Shown here: one piece after another, positions 20,890 through 30,394 of the stretch | How the letters are laid out: each line of letters starts with the position of its first letter | Numbering within the stretch: position 1 is the first letter of the stretch | Origin: Symbiodinium natans | Lineage: Eukaryota > Sar > Dinophyceae > Suessiales > Symbiodiniaceae | Assembly (NCBI GenBank): GCA_905221605.1 | Contig: CAJNDS010002623.1 | Span: 1,042,871 to 1,106,870 of the forward strand | Direction of reading: 5' to 3' | Length of the DNA stretch: 64,000 nucleotides | Translations under genes and position numbers: made by a program | The notes under the pieces: model-generated | What the model saw: only the letters and a program-made list of their open reading frames with translations | What the model was told of the DNA's origin: nothing | The model's database searches: none

Positions 20890-21822
20890 TACTTTACACT
20901 GTCGAGATGGGGCCATGTTGCCAAAAGGTGCAAGACGAGACGTTGGTGACATGTTGAGGCCAGCATCACAAGCAGCCCTGCACGTAGCTGGTCGGACTTC
21001 AGAGCTGTGGTTCAGTGTTCTTGAATCCCCTTCAAGCTCCCCCTTAAAGCTTCCCTTAAAGCCCCCCTTTAAGTCCTTCAAGCGCCCCCCTTTCAGCCCC
21101 TTCACCCTTTTAAGCCCTTTAAGCTTCTCTTAAGCCCTCTTAGGCCGCTTAAGCTCCTTCAAGCCGGCTTCAAGCCCTAATTGCCCCTTTAAAGGTTTGC
21201 CCTTAGGTTTTGGATTTGTTTGTAAAGAGTAAATTGGTCTTGAAAGAACCTTCGCCATAAAAAAGACATCCGTTGAACTCAAACCAAGACCTTTGTCGCC
21301 TTTGCCAAAAGAAAGCGCAGCTTGCAAACTTCTCCAGCATAATCTACTGTGCAGTGTCGCTGCACACTCTTTCCACTGTAAAGAGATGCAAGAAGACCAA
21401 AGTGGAACATGTTAAAGCAGCAACCGGACTTTGAGTTTGCTCCTCCAAAGGCCCCAAAACCATAATCCTAAAATCAGCCAGGCATCTTAATTCCGAAGAT
21501 GCACAAGCACCAAAGACCAACTGGAAATAGCGCCTGCAGGCTGCATTTGCTTTTGTGTACCACTGCTGCTCTAGAGCCTGCAGGGCTTGTAGAGTCCGGT
21601 TTGGGGTTTGTTTTTGCCAATGTTGTACCCGGGTTTGTACATCCTAGCCGCTAGAAACGGAGGTTTTCCAAAACTAAGTTTCTTATTTTTTTTCGAGCTG
21701 GTTTTTTTCTTGGCCCCGGAATGTCTTTTTCTGAATCTTTCCGTGTTTTTTTGTTTGGAGCAAATGTTGGGGTCAAGAAAAAAACCTTTGTCTTTTTTTC
21801 AACCACAGTGTGGGGAAAATGC
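20840..21822. other. About 1 kb of extra DNA inside gag
   Basis: Absent from the inverted gag copy (37.2-37.3 kb). AAATGC stands at both edges. It contains a pyrimidine-rich run of degenerate AAGCCCTT-like repeats (21030-21190). It could be an insertion or a retained intron; no clear donor/acceptor pair was identified. Confidence 0.55.
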
Positions 21823-24800
21823 AACAGCTACAACTTCATCGTCGACGAGTCCTACCCCTGGAGGAAACCCCTCAGCATCATCTGCGAATGCATCGACCCC
21901 TGTGGATATGGAAGTAGACTCTGGTGTACGAAACAAGAGAGCAGAGGGCTACATCCCACAATTGCCTCAGCTGAACTATGCGTCCATGACGAGTAGACAT
22001 GCTGAAATCCGAGTTTGGACAGCTTACAGAGACGAACTTACAAGCTGGCTTTGTTTGCTTGACGATCGGTACGCTACGGAGTTGCAGGAGGCGATGAGTA
22101 GCAGTGTGGAAGTCTTGCAAGTGAAGCTTGAAGCCGGGAAAGCAGCTCGGTCGACCAAACTTTGGTTTTTGCTTCGTCAGTCCATGAGCAAGTTCCAGCG
22201 TGGGCAGGATTTGGTGCATCTCATCGAGGTAAAGCAGATGGGAGCAAGTGCCGGATATGAACTCTGGCATTCTTTGAACAATGAGTTGTCCGTTCGCTCC
22301 AGAGTAGAAGGACAAGCCCTTCGCGAGCAGGCATTAGGCCTGGTGCCGCCGAAACACCTCAAGCGACCACTTGATGTCGCTAGGTGGTACACCACCGAAC
22401 TCCTCAAGTTCGAGGCGCAGGTGAAGCATCGCTTCCCGGAGTTGCTCATCGGAGAGCAAGAGGGAGTCTTGTGCTTGATGAAGCACTTAGATTCTGAGAC
22501 CAAGAGGTATCTGCTCCTCCATCACTCAACAAGAAGCATGAGTGAGCTGATGACTGGCTTACAGTTCTACGACGAGCAGCTTCGTGTGATGGACTTCCAG
22601 AGAGAAGGAGCATCCGGGTATGCGAATGCTTTCAAGGGCGGTAAGGGCGGAAAGGGCGACAGAGACAAGGGCAACAAAGGCTCCAAGGGCAACAAGGGCA
22701 ACAAAGGCGAGAAAGGAGAAAAGGGACTGAAGGGCGGCAAAGCGAAAGGAAAGGACAGGAAAGGTGAGCGAAGCGGAAAAGGGGACAAAGCTCGAAACAA
22801 GAGCAGAGAGGCGAAGAAGACGGATGTCTGCCGGAACTGCGGGAAGACTGGACACTGGGCACGCGACTGCTGGGCACCTCCGAAGGACAAAGCCGCAGCG
22901 GCGACGAGCCAGGCCGTTACGACGCAGCCAGAGGCACCATCATCTTCATCGTCTACTTCGGCGAAAGCAGCAGCGCAGCCCACAACCAAGGGTAGTGGAA
23001 AAGCACAGTCATCAATCAGGACGTTTCTGGAGGGATATCACTTTGGTATGATGCTCACGAACCAAGTGGTTAGTTTTCCTTCAGATGATCGCATTTACTG
23101 GCTGATTGACTCTGGTAGTTCGTTCCACATCATCACGAGAGAGACGCTTGAGAGCGACCACGTAAAAATCCTGAGTTGGTTGGAAGGACGCCCGAAGTCA
23201 TATGCGGAGACTGCGACTGGAGATTCCGTTGAAATTGGCGGATCAACACATGTTTTAGTGGAAGTTTGCTTTGAAACCACCACCCCAGCATCATCGAAGA
23301 GCAGTTCTGAGCATGAGGGTGACGCTGTGTACATGTGTAGGGCTAGGTTTGAAGCCGTCATTTCCGATCAGATCAAGCACAATTTGCTGAACATCAACTT
23401 GCTTTGTCAGAATGGAGGTTGGGAGCCAGCGATGTGCGACCAGCAGGGCGTAATTACCGTCCGAAAGCACGGCGTAACGCTGAGACCAACCATGTTTGCT
23501 TCAGTTAGTTGGCTTGCGTCAGTTCGGAATGACCATCCTTTAGCGCTGAAACCGCAGGATTTGATCGCCAAAACGGAACAGTTTCGTCGAAGTCGGTCTC
23601 GCAAGTCGTCTTCGAGTCGTGATTTTCATCGTTCGACTTCGAATCGAGGTCATCGCAGCTCTGCGAGAGTGTGTGTTGAGCCCGAAAACCCCGAATTGCT
23701 GGATGTTTCATGTCTTGATGAGGTAGTTGATTGCGAGTTTCAGACGAGCCACGAACATGTTGACCTGGACCAAGGCGAAGCTAAGGACAGACTAAGGACA
23801 GTCGGTGACGTTTCCGGCTCTGCGAGGGATCAACTTCAATTTTTCAGTCATGTGGATACGCCAGTTGTTCGTGAGCTTGATAGGGATGAGCGCTTGATTT
23901 TTAGTGAAGACAACAGCGTTATCTCACACAAGCAACAGGACAACAGCACCACACCAGCAGTCGAGTGGCTTGTATTTGAAAATGACAGCAGCGTTATCTC
24001 ACACAAGCAACAGGACAACAGCACCACACCAGCAGTCGAGCGGCTTGTATTTGAAAATGACAGCAGCGTTATCTCACACAAGCAACAGGACAACAGCACC
24101 ACACCAGCAGTTGAGCGTCTTGTGCATGAGCATGGTAGGGAAACAGTTGTCTGTCGTGCTTGCTTGGAGGATTTCCCTGATGAGGTTGAGACTGGCAGCT
24201 TGGATTGCTCAAAGAGGCGAAGTTTTCCTAGAGCAGGACAGATAGGAGACCGCCGCTATGGATCCGAGTGCCACGATGCAACGGAGCATTCAACAATTGG
24301 AAGGCATGCGCCAGGGGGCGAGACGCAGGAGACTGATATTGTTGGAAGCCAACGCCGCGCAGCACGGCATAGAGCTGCCACAGGCGCTCCAAGAGGAGCT
24401 CCAGGCGTCGTATGCCGAGGCGGAGTCCACTGGAGGGGACGAGATGGATCTGGACCTGGATTCGGCAAGGCTGGACCCTTCGACCTCATCTCCTTCGGTA
24501 GAGTACGTCATGGAAGAGACGGAAGCGGCGGAAGCACCGTCGTCCCACACCGGGGTGAGGGAATTCCAAGCGGATCCTTCGATGTCAGAGGCTCCAGCCA
24601 AGAGACCCGCTATGGTGCAGATGAAGCCGACGCCGAAGATCAAATCCAAGGAGAAAACCATGGCCGTGAGACCGGTGCGGAACTTGCTGCCGGACCATGT
24701 GGATCAATCGACCATGGGAGTCGATCCTCGGGAGCCCTCCGGCCCCCCGCCGGCATCGTCAGCGCCAGCACGGAGAGGAAAACGGCGCTGGGCGTCGGCA

Positions 24801-25462
24801 GGCTGGACGACGTGGGTTGCTCGTCGGTTCGGAGGAGCTTGGACGGCACAAGCGTCGGGAGCCAGCGACTCACCGGATACGCCGGTGACGCTGTTTTGTC
24901 TCCTGTGCCAGAAATATGTCACCGAAGCCCACTTGATGAGCGAGCCACACGAAGCCAACATGCAGGGCTTCACGCAGACCATCTCCAAGGAGGGCCTCCA
25001 CGTGACGCAGAACCCGGTGGATTGGACCACATGGGAGCAAGCGCTTGCCGAGCCAGAGCAGCTGGTACTTGGAGTAACGGAGGGCAAGGCTCGGTCAGTG
25101 GTTACGCTGGGACCGACCGGCATTTCGGGCGAGTTTCCTCAGCCGAACCCGAAGGAAACAACCGCGGCAGCACCGGCGAGCTCAGGGCCAGGACCATCGA
25201 CAATGGTGGTGGAGGTAGACGAATCCGACGAGGATTGGGGAGAATGGAGGCCAACCACAGGGGTTCCAGCTTCAACGACCCCAGCACATCCGAAGCATCC
25301 CCCTATCTCCATGATGCAGCCGCCGGGGGAACCGGTCGGCCCGACAGCAGTGTACACGGAGCACCGCCGGGGCCCCGAGCCCAGGCATGCAAAGAGCGCT
25401 CTCCGAGTGACACCTCCCTGGCGGGAATCACTTTCCAACCTGGTATCTGCAGCTGCATCTGA
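21608..25462 (+). CDS. Gag-protease ORF of element 1
   Basis: Structural and protease part of a copia-type polyprotein. Authentic Gag begins near residue 70 (STSPTPGG); the preceding residues come from the inserted DNA. A helical region follows. Next is a Gly/Lys-rich tract (about 340-395), then a CCHC zinc knuckle at residues 408-421 (C-x2-C-x4-H-x4-C), then an aspartic protease with D-S-G at 501-503 in YWLIDSGSSFHII. A three-fold 25-residue repeat occupies about 768-842. From about 24250 the frame stays open for 1.2 kb, but its Gly/Arg/Ser-rich product is a shadow of the pol frame, which starts at 24258 in the +1 register. Pol might therefore be reached by frameshifting or by separate initiation. 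Confidence 0.8.
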   Translation: MFLPMLYPGLYILAARNGGFPKLSFLFFFELVFFLAPECLFLNLSVFFCLEQMLGSRKKPLSFFQPQCGENATATTSSSTSPTPGGNPSASSANASTPVDMEVDSGVRNKRAEGYIPQLPQLNYASMTSRHAEIRVWTAYRDELTSWLCLLDDRYATELQEAMSSSVEVLQVKLEAGKAARSTKLWFLLRQSMSKFQRGQDLVHLIEVKQMGASAGYELWHSLNNELSVRSRVEGQALREQALGLVPPKHLKRPLDVARWYTTELLKFEAQVKHRFPELLIGEQEGVLCLMKHLDSETKRYLLLHHSTRSMSELMTGLQFYDEQLRVMDFQREGASGYANAFKGGKGGKGDRDKGNKGSKGNKGNKGEKGEKGLKGGKAKGKDRKGERSGKGDKARNKSREAKKTDVCRNCGKTGHWARDCWAPPKDKAAAATSQAVTTQPEAPSSSSSTSAKAAAQPTTKGSGKAQSSIRTFLEGYHFGMMLTNQVVSFPSDDRIYWLIDSGSSFHIITRETLESDHVKILSWLEGRPKSYAETATGDSVEIGGSTHVLVEVCFETTTPASSKSSSEHEGDAVYMCRARFEAVISDQIKHNLLNINLLCQNGGWEPAMCDQQGVITVRKHGVTLRPTMFASVSWLASVRNDHPLALKPQDLIAKTEQFRRSRSRKSSSSRDFHRSTSNRGHRSSARVCVEPENPELLDVSCLDEVVDCEFQTSHEHVDLDQGEAKDRLRTVGDVSGSARDQLQFFSHVDTPVVRELDRDERLIFSEDNSVISHKQQDNSTTPAVEWLVFENDSSVISHKQQDNSTTPAVERLVFENDSSVISHKQQDNSTTPAVERLVHEHGRETVVCRACLEDFPDEVETGSLDCSKRRSFPRAGQIGDRRYGSECHDATEHSTIGRHAPGGETQETDIVGSQRRAARHRAATGAPRGAPGVVCRGGVHWRGRDGSGPGFGKAGPFDLISFGRVRHGRDGSGGSTVVPHRGEGIPSGSFDVRGSSQETRYGADEADAEDQIQGENHGRETGAELAAGPCGSIDHGSRSSGALRPPAGIVSASTERKTALGVGRLDDVGCSSVRRSLDGTSVGSQRLTGYAGDAVLSPVPEICHRSPLDERATRSQHAGLHADHLQGGPPRDAEPGGLDHMGASACRARAAGTWSNGGQGSVSGYAGTDRHFGRVSSAEPEGNNRGSTGELRARTIDNGGGGRRIRRGLGRMEANHRGSSFNDPSTSEASPYLHDAAAGGTGRPDSSVHGAPPGPRAQACKERSPSDTSLAGITFQPGICSCI
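23909..24133 (+). repeat. 75-bp in-frame tandem repeat, three copies
   Basis: Units at 23909-23983, 23984-24058 and 24059-24133 are nearly identical, each coding 25 residues around SVISHKQQDNSTTPAVE. The length is a multiple of three, so the Gag-protease frame is kept. Confidence 0.95.
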
Positions 25463-28400
25463 GCACACCAGGCCACACCTCAGAAGGGCTACAAGCCCTC
25501 GGACCTTTGAGGGAGAGCTTCCTGCGGATGCAGGCGAAGGACCATGCCCAACTGCCGGTCAGCTTGACACCTTCGAAAGCCGCCAGCGACCTGTCCGGCA
25601 ATGTGATGAGGGTGGCAGAGACAATGGAAACAGGAGCATCGGGAACAGTGGCACCGGCAGAAAGGCCATTCAGCCCAATGAGCCTTCGCATGCAGCTCGA
25701 GACAGGGATCCTCACGGGCCAAGCATACGAGGACCGGCGCCGAGCAAGATCGGAGAACATACAGGCTGCGAGGGCGGTCGCCAAGCCAAGGTTGGCGCTC
25801 CCGATCCCTCCGCCACCTCCGGTTCCGCGACCCGAGCGCACTCCCGAGACACCAATTCCGTGGAGTGGCGCACCCTCTCCTGCATTCATGGAACTCATCA
25901 GGCGCCGCCGAGATCGCCAAGAGCGCGATCGTTCTCGCTCCCCGTCTCCCTGAAAGGGAGTACTGAGAAGCCCAACCCAATCCTTGCAGCTTTGTCCCAA
26001 GATGAAAGAAAAGAGCCCGATACGCGACAGCCACAACAACAGTTTGAGTTAGTCACTGAAGAAGGAATTATTGGGGACAATGTGCGTAGTAAACACGCTG
26101 AGCTGCAGCACCACATGCAGGGACACGTACCATACATGTCTGACTGTGAGTTTTGCCAGCGGACTAGAGGGACCACTCCAGCACGAAAGCGTAGCGACCT
26201 GAACCCGAGAGAGTTTCAGCTTGACCAGTGCTTCTTTCGCAAGCTTGCATTCATCGTACTGGTTCATACCATGAGCTTTGCAATTGCAGTTTGCTTTAGA
26301 CCTGAGGGAGAGAGCGCAGCAACAACAGCAGAACATTTGCATCCCTGGGTCAGGCACTTTGGTGTGAAACAACCGCATTTCATGTCTGATGCAGAGGGAC
26401 TCACGAAGAACATCGCAGCGAGACTCGCTGATCTTTGTGAGGGTACTGAGGACAGCTTTGCACCCGAAAGGCATGCACCAGCAGCAGAACGAGCCATTAG
26501 GACCCTAAAAGGAATCGTAGCGACACATGAGCTTGAGTTGCGGGAACATGGCGTTGTTTTGGATGCTGAGTGTGCGGATGTTTTCGACCTTTTGTTTCAA
26601 TACGCAGCACACACGCACAACAGGTTTTCAGTTTCTGTAGGGTCGACCATGACACCCATGCAGAAGATCCGCGGAGATCGCGTGCGACCGCAAGTCACGT
26701 ATCCGTTCGGTGCGGTAGCATACGCTAAGATAACGCGGGCTAGAAGACCTGACGCGGATGCCAAGTATGCTCGAGGGATCTACTTGGGACCAGTGCTTGG
26801 GAGCACAGGTCATGCCATGGAAATCCGCTTGGATAGTGGGGAGACGAAACGGGTGATCGCGCCCGGACTCAAATTGCTCTACCCGTTGCGTTTCGACGCA
26901 AATCTTCTGCCCGGTGCAAAGGCCCTAGATGGCTTCGTGCCCCCGCCTGAAGCACCGAAGACCAAAGAGCTGTTTCTCCCATATGTTCCAGGTGGAGGTC
27001 CTCCCATAGACTGGGTGAGACAACATGGTGTTACACCCAAGTGCCCCGGATGCCAGGAAGGCGTCAGCTCGAGCAGGCATTCCCAAAAGTGTGTGAAGAG
27101 ATACCAAAAATGGTTGCGTGATTCCATCGATGATGCTCTGGAGGCATTAGATGAAGGACCGAAGGTCGACCGAAGACCTGAGGAGCTAATTGGAGAAGAC
27201 CCATACGATGATGACGAGCAAATGAAGCCGAACAAGCGAACACGCTTTGGAGGAGAGGAGGTCCGAGCGTTTGATCCTGAGCAAGCAGGAGTCGGAGACC
27301 TAGAGATCCCGGAGATGTCAGTGCCGGATGCTGACTGGAATGTGTCCGAGTACCAGCCGTCCGAGGCTGAGGATGACGATATGGGAGAAGCTCCAGAGAT
27401 GGGAGACGCTCCAGACCATCCCCAGACATTCCATGAGGGGGTCCCAGTCCGATACCTGGAGGAATTGCTCGAGAACGCCCACTACACACCACAACCACTC
27501 TCTTGTTGTGACCACTACGACGTCGAAGCAGCATGTCACCTACTGGTTGGTCGGTCGAGCGTGGAGAAGTTCCCATATGTTTGCTTGAACACAACAACAC
27601 AACAACAGCACCACAAACAACAACAGTCGGTCGAGCGTGAAGCAGTTGAGTTGTTGAATCTCCAAGACCACCCTTGTGTATGTTCTTCAGTTAAAGAGAA
27701 AAAGGAAGATGAGTCCGCAGGGACCTACATGAGAATCCAAGACAGGACTCTCTGGGTGAATCGACCTAGAGCCAGCTACGATGACCTGGAAGGTTTTCAG
27801 CTGGACCCTGAAGAGACATGGCAAGGAATCAAGAAAGAGGTGAATGCGCTCGATAGTCTGAAAGTTGGTTATGCAAGATCAAAGAGCGAGATAGATGAGT
27901 ACCGCAAAGCCAACCCAAACTGTCGGACGGTCAAGTCCCGATGGGTCCTCACTCAGAAGGCCCCAGGACTAGTCCGAGCAAGGATAGTCGCTAAGGATTT
28001 TGCTCATGGCCGACCATCCGCACTCGATTTGGGGTTGAGTTCTAATACTGCGTCGGTGGAAGCCCTCAAGATCGTCCTTGCACGGGCGGCGAAGGGAAAG
28101 ATGCGGGCTTACGGCCTCGACATATCCACCGCGTTTCTCTTTGCGCAGGTAGTGGAACCCACCATTATCGAGTTGCCAAGCACATTCGCGCTCGAGAGCG
28201 GCGAAACCGCGTACTTGATACTAGAGAAAGCGCTCTACGGTTTGCGTTCCGCCAGCCTTAGCTGGCAGCGACACCTGAACAGGATCGTATCTGCACTAGG
28301 CTTACAAGCGAGTCCGCTTGAACCGACGCTTTTCAGCGGATGGGTCAACCTTGAATCCGGATGGGAGTATATCATCATGTTAGCGTACGTGGATGATTTG

Positions 28401-30044
28401 CTCATTGTGTCCTCTACCGAAAAAGGGTTCGAGTACGTCCACGAAGCCCTGAGTTCAGTCTTGAAAGTCAAAGTGACAGGGAGGCTGATCGAAGATGGGC
28501 AGATGGAATTCCTCGGCCGTTTAATCCGTTGGGATGGACGACAAATCATGCTTGGGGTGAAGCCTGAGTATGTGAAGTCGGTCTTTACATCTTTCGGATG
28601 GGACATATCCACCGCGAAAGCATCCTTGACGACACCCGACATCAGGAGTATGTACGATGAGGAGAGTGTTGAAGAGCCTTCGAAGGAGCTGTCGAGTGAG
28701 GCCGCCTCACGATTCCGAAGTTGCCTAGGGAAGATAGGATGGCTCTGTCAAACTCGCTCAGATATAACGTATTTTCACTCCATGTTGTCACGCGGACAAA
28801 GCATGCCACGGCAAGTGCATGAAGATGCACTTCGCAAGTTCCTGCGATGGTTAGCAGCGTTTCCGCTGTTAGATCAAATCTTCCCGCTCGGAGATGGCAA
28901 GACCAATGAGGGGGAGAATGCCAGCCTGGTAGCCTATTGCGACAGCAATTGGGGCAGCGAGATGAGCGTAGCCCGGAAGAGCACCAGTGGCGGAGTGATC
29001 TACATCGCAGTGGACGGTCTGTGGTACTGCATAAAGGGGTACAGCCGCCTGCAGAGCGTCGTGGCACTCAGCTCAGCAGAGGCAGAGTTGTTTGCCATCG
29101 CCGAGGCAGCGAAAGAGGTGGCAGGACTTGCGCAATTGACGGCGCATATCTGGGGCACCCTCCAGAAACCCCACCGCGTGTACACTGACTCTGCCTCAGC
29201 TAGGCAAACTGCCAGCATGGAGGGGCTACTCAGGCGCATGCGGCATATAGACTTGAGGTTGTGCTTTATCCAAGACCGTGTGCATAGCGGCGAGTTGGCA
29301 GTAGAGGGAGTAGCCGGAACCGAGAATGTGAGCGATCTTCTCACAAAGAATTTAAATCGCCTCCAAACAGCAAAGCATACAGCAACCCTCGGACTAGAAG
29401 ATGTGACCAGCATCGATTTCCGAGAGGTCCCGGCAGTCAGGTCTTGCTTGTTGCTGTCTGGAGTGCTAGATTCGATACTCGGGCCGGACAACCTCGAATA
29501 TGAAGCTTTCTGTCGGCTATGCGAACTCGAGACTGAATATTCAACTTTGCTGATCGAGTTTTGCACGAGTTCACGTTCGAATCTGTACCTGCAAGGAAGT
29601 GTGCACCAAGTATTCGTCTTGCCGATTACTCAAGGGGTTGACGGGACCTCGAATGACACCGTGGAGCGGGTCATGTCTGCAATGAATGTTGCAAGAGAAT
29701 GGGGGATGAAGGTTGTTTTCTGGAGCAGCACTCCTTGTACCGGAGGTAGCCCGTACCAACGGCGACACGAAGATCGGCCGGGCTATCAGGACCATCTACA
29801 AGCTTTGTTCACGGTGCATCGCAAGCTCTGGCGGAGCTTCTTAGTGATGGTGAACCACCCGCAAGTGGGGGTATGGGTCATAGAATGGCCGCAGAGGGTG
29901 TGCCTACTGGGGATGGGCAAGCACCCGTTCGTTTGCAAAGCAACGAACCCATTACACTGGCGAAGTGCACGGCTGTGTTTCAGGCTTGGTAGGCAGAGAT
30001 GGATTACCTATCCGAAAGATTTGGAAACTGATGTCGAACGATGA
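24258..30044 (+). CDS. Copia pol: integrase, reverse transcriptase, RNase H, C-terminal domain
   Basis: 1928 codons. Residues ~1-400 are low complexity with a C-x2-C-x7-H-x5-H finger (CLLCQKYVTEAHLMSEPH) near 210. Integrase: HHCC zinc region around 611-636 (HHMQGHVPYMSDCEFC), catalytic D near 655, D in FMSDAEG near 709 and E in APAAERAIRTLKG near 744. RT has YVDD at 1377-1380. RNase H has YCDSNW (D1562) and SSAEAELFA. Beyond RNase H is a further region with PCTGGSP at 1826-1832 and EWP at 1876-1878. An extra G at 29895-29898 then throws the frame off; the rest of the domain continues in another frame to 30183. Residues ~415-565 read less convincingly than an overlapping frame at 25507-25953. 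Probably inactive as it stands. Confidence 0.85.
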   Translation: MDPSATMQRSIQQLEGMRQGARRRRLILLEANAAQHGIELPQALQEELQASYAEAESTGGDEMDLDLDSARLDPSTSSPSVEYVMEETEAAEAPSSHTGVREFQADPSMSEAPAKRPAMVQMKPTPKIKSKEKTMAVRPVRNLLPDHVDQSTMGVDPREPSGPPPASSAPARRGKRRWASAGWTTWVARRFGGAWTAQASGASDSPDTPVTLFCLLCQKYVTEAHLMSEPHEANMQGFTQTISKEGLHVTQNPVDWTTWEQALAEPEQLVLGVTEGKARSVVTLGPTGISGEFPQPNPKETTAAAPASSGPGPSTMVVEVDESDEDWGEWRPTTGVPASTTPAHPKHPPISMMQPPGEPVGPTAVYTEHRRGPEPRHAKSALRVTPPWRESLSNLVSAAASEHTRPHLRRATSPRTFEGELPADAGEGPCPTAGQLDTFESRQRPVRQCDEGGRDNGNRSIGNSGTGRKAIQPNEPSHAARDRDPHGPSIRGPAPSKIGEHTGCEGGRQAKVGAPDPSATSGSATRAHSRDTNSVEWRTLSCIHGTHQAPPRSPRARSFSLPVSLKGSTEKPNPILAALSQDERKEPDTRQPQQQFELVTEEGIIGDNVRSKHAELQHHMQGHVPYMSDCEFCQRTRGTTPARKRSDLNPREFQLDQCFFRKLAFIVLVHTMSFAIAVCFRPEGESAATTAEHLHPWVRHFGVKQPHFMSDAEGLTKNIAARLADLCEGTEDSFAPERHAPAAERAIRTLKGIVATHELELREHGVVLDAECADVFDLLFQYAAHTHNRFSVSVGSTMTPMQKIRGDRVRPQVTYPFGAVAYAKITRARRPDADAKYARGIYLGPVLGSTGHAMEIRLDSGETKRVIAPGLKLLYPLRFDANLLPGAKALDGFVPPPEAPKTKELFLPYVPGGGPPIDWVRQHGVTPKCPGCQEGVSSSRHSQKCVKRYQKWLRDSIDDALEALDEGPKVDRRPEELIGEDPYDDDEQMKPNKRTRFGGEEVRAFDPEQAGVGDLEIPEMSVPDADWNVSEYQPSEAEDDDMGEAPEMGDAPDHPQTFHEGVPVRYLEELLENAHYTPQPLSCCDHYDVEAACHLLVGRSSVEKFPYVCLNTTTQQQHHKQQQSVEREAVELLNLQDHPCVCSSVKEKKEDESAGTYMRIQDRTLWVNRPRASYDDLEGFQLDPEETWQGIKKEVNALDSLKVGYARSKSEIDEYRKANPNCRTVKSRWVLTQKAPGLVRARIVAKDFAHGRPSALDLGLSSNTASVEALKIVLARAAKGKMRAYGLDISTAFLFAQVVEPTIIELPSTFALESGETAYLILEKALYGLRSASLSWQRHLNRIVSALGLQASPLEPTLFSGWVNLESGWEYIIMLAYVDDLLIVSSTEKGFEYVHEALSSVLKVKVTGRLIEDGQMEFLGRLIRWDGRQIMLGVKPEYVKSVFTSFGWDISTAKASLTTPDIRSMYDEESVEEPSKELSSEAASRFRSCLGKIGWLCQTRSDITYFHSMLSRGQSMPRQVHEDALRKFLRWLAAFPLLDQIFPLGDGKTNEGENASLVAYCDSNWGSEMSVARKSTSGGVIYIAVDGLWYCIKGYSRLQSVVALSSAEAELFAIAEAAKEVAGLAQLTAHIWGTLQKPHRVYTDSASARQTASMEGLLRRMRHIDLRLCFIQDRVHSGELAVEGVAGTENVSDLLTKNLNRLQTAKHTATLGLEDVTSIDFREVPAVRSCLLLSGVLDSILGPDNLEYEAFCRLCELETEYSTLLIEFCTSSRSNLYLQGSVHQVFVLPITQGVDGTSNDTVERVMSAMNVAREWGMKVVFWSSTPCTGGSPYQRRHEDRPGYQDHLQALFTVHRKLWRSFLVMVNHPQVGVWVIEWPQRVCLLGMGKHPFVCKATNPLHWRSARLCFRLGRQRWITYPKDLETDVER
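25507..25953 (+). CDS. Overlapping frame that may be the real pol linker
   Basis: A 148-codon frame, offset from the surrounding pol ORF. It looks more protein-like than the pol frame over the same bases: a helical Ala/Met-rich part, a Pro run (PIPPPPPVPRP), then MELIRRRRDRQERDRSRSPSP and a stop. If this is the ancestral frame, element 1 has compensating frameshifts on each side, or this part was a separate ORF ending just before the integrase. Confidence 0.4.
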   Translation: MRESFLRMQAKDHAQLPVSLTPSKAASDLSGNVMRVAETMETGASGTVAPAERPFSPMSLRMQLETGILTGQAYEDRRRARSENIQAARAVAKPRLALPIPPPPPVPRPERTPETPIPWSGAPSPAFMELIRRRRDRQERDRSRSPSP

Positions 30045-30183
30045 ACAGTTTGTGCGAACAATGTCCGAAACGTTTGCATGTACCTGCAAGGGAGATCATT
30101 CACGAAACTTTGATCTCAAAGAAACGCAGCATTATCCGCCAGCTTTCGCGGACGTCGCCCTGGAAAGCTTGCGACTGCGGTAA
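29898..30183 (+). pseudogene. Out-of-frame remainder of the element 1 C-terminal domain
   Basis: After the extra G, the domain continues in the next frame: YWGWASTRSFAKQ, HGCVSGLVGRDGLPIRKIW, then a Cys/His cluster CTCKGDHSR and KETQHYPPAFADVALESL before a stop at 30183. The inverted copy at 18.7-19.67 kb reads across the break point without the extra base, which shows that the two parts belong together. Confidence 0.75.
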
Positions 30184-30385
30184 TTTGAGCCCACCCGCCC
30201 GCCCTGGCTGGCCCGCCCAGCCGCCCAGCCAGGTTACTTTGCGAGAGTCAGTCGACCTCCAGCGGTCTGAAGCAGTGCAGCGGTCTAGGTCTGAGGAATG
30301 CGCCGGAATCCATGGCCCGGCGAGAAGCTTAGTTGGCTTTGCGTGGAGCTTAGTTGACGTGACCAACAGTGAAACTCTTGGTCAT

Positions 30386-30394
30386 GAGGGGGAG
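30386..30394 (+). promoter_or_regulatory. Polypurine tract of element 1
   Basis: GAGGGGGAG, 1-2 bases before the TGATATATGTGACC that starts the presumed 3' LTR. A purine run directly before a TG-starting LTR is the usual plus-strand priming site of LTR elements. Confidence 0.65.

Noticed and set aside
23904-24245. CRISPR-like regular repeat
   Set aside because: A three-unit 75-bp coding tandem repeat without spacers, in a eukaryotic retroelement.
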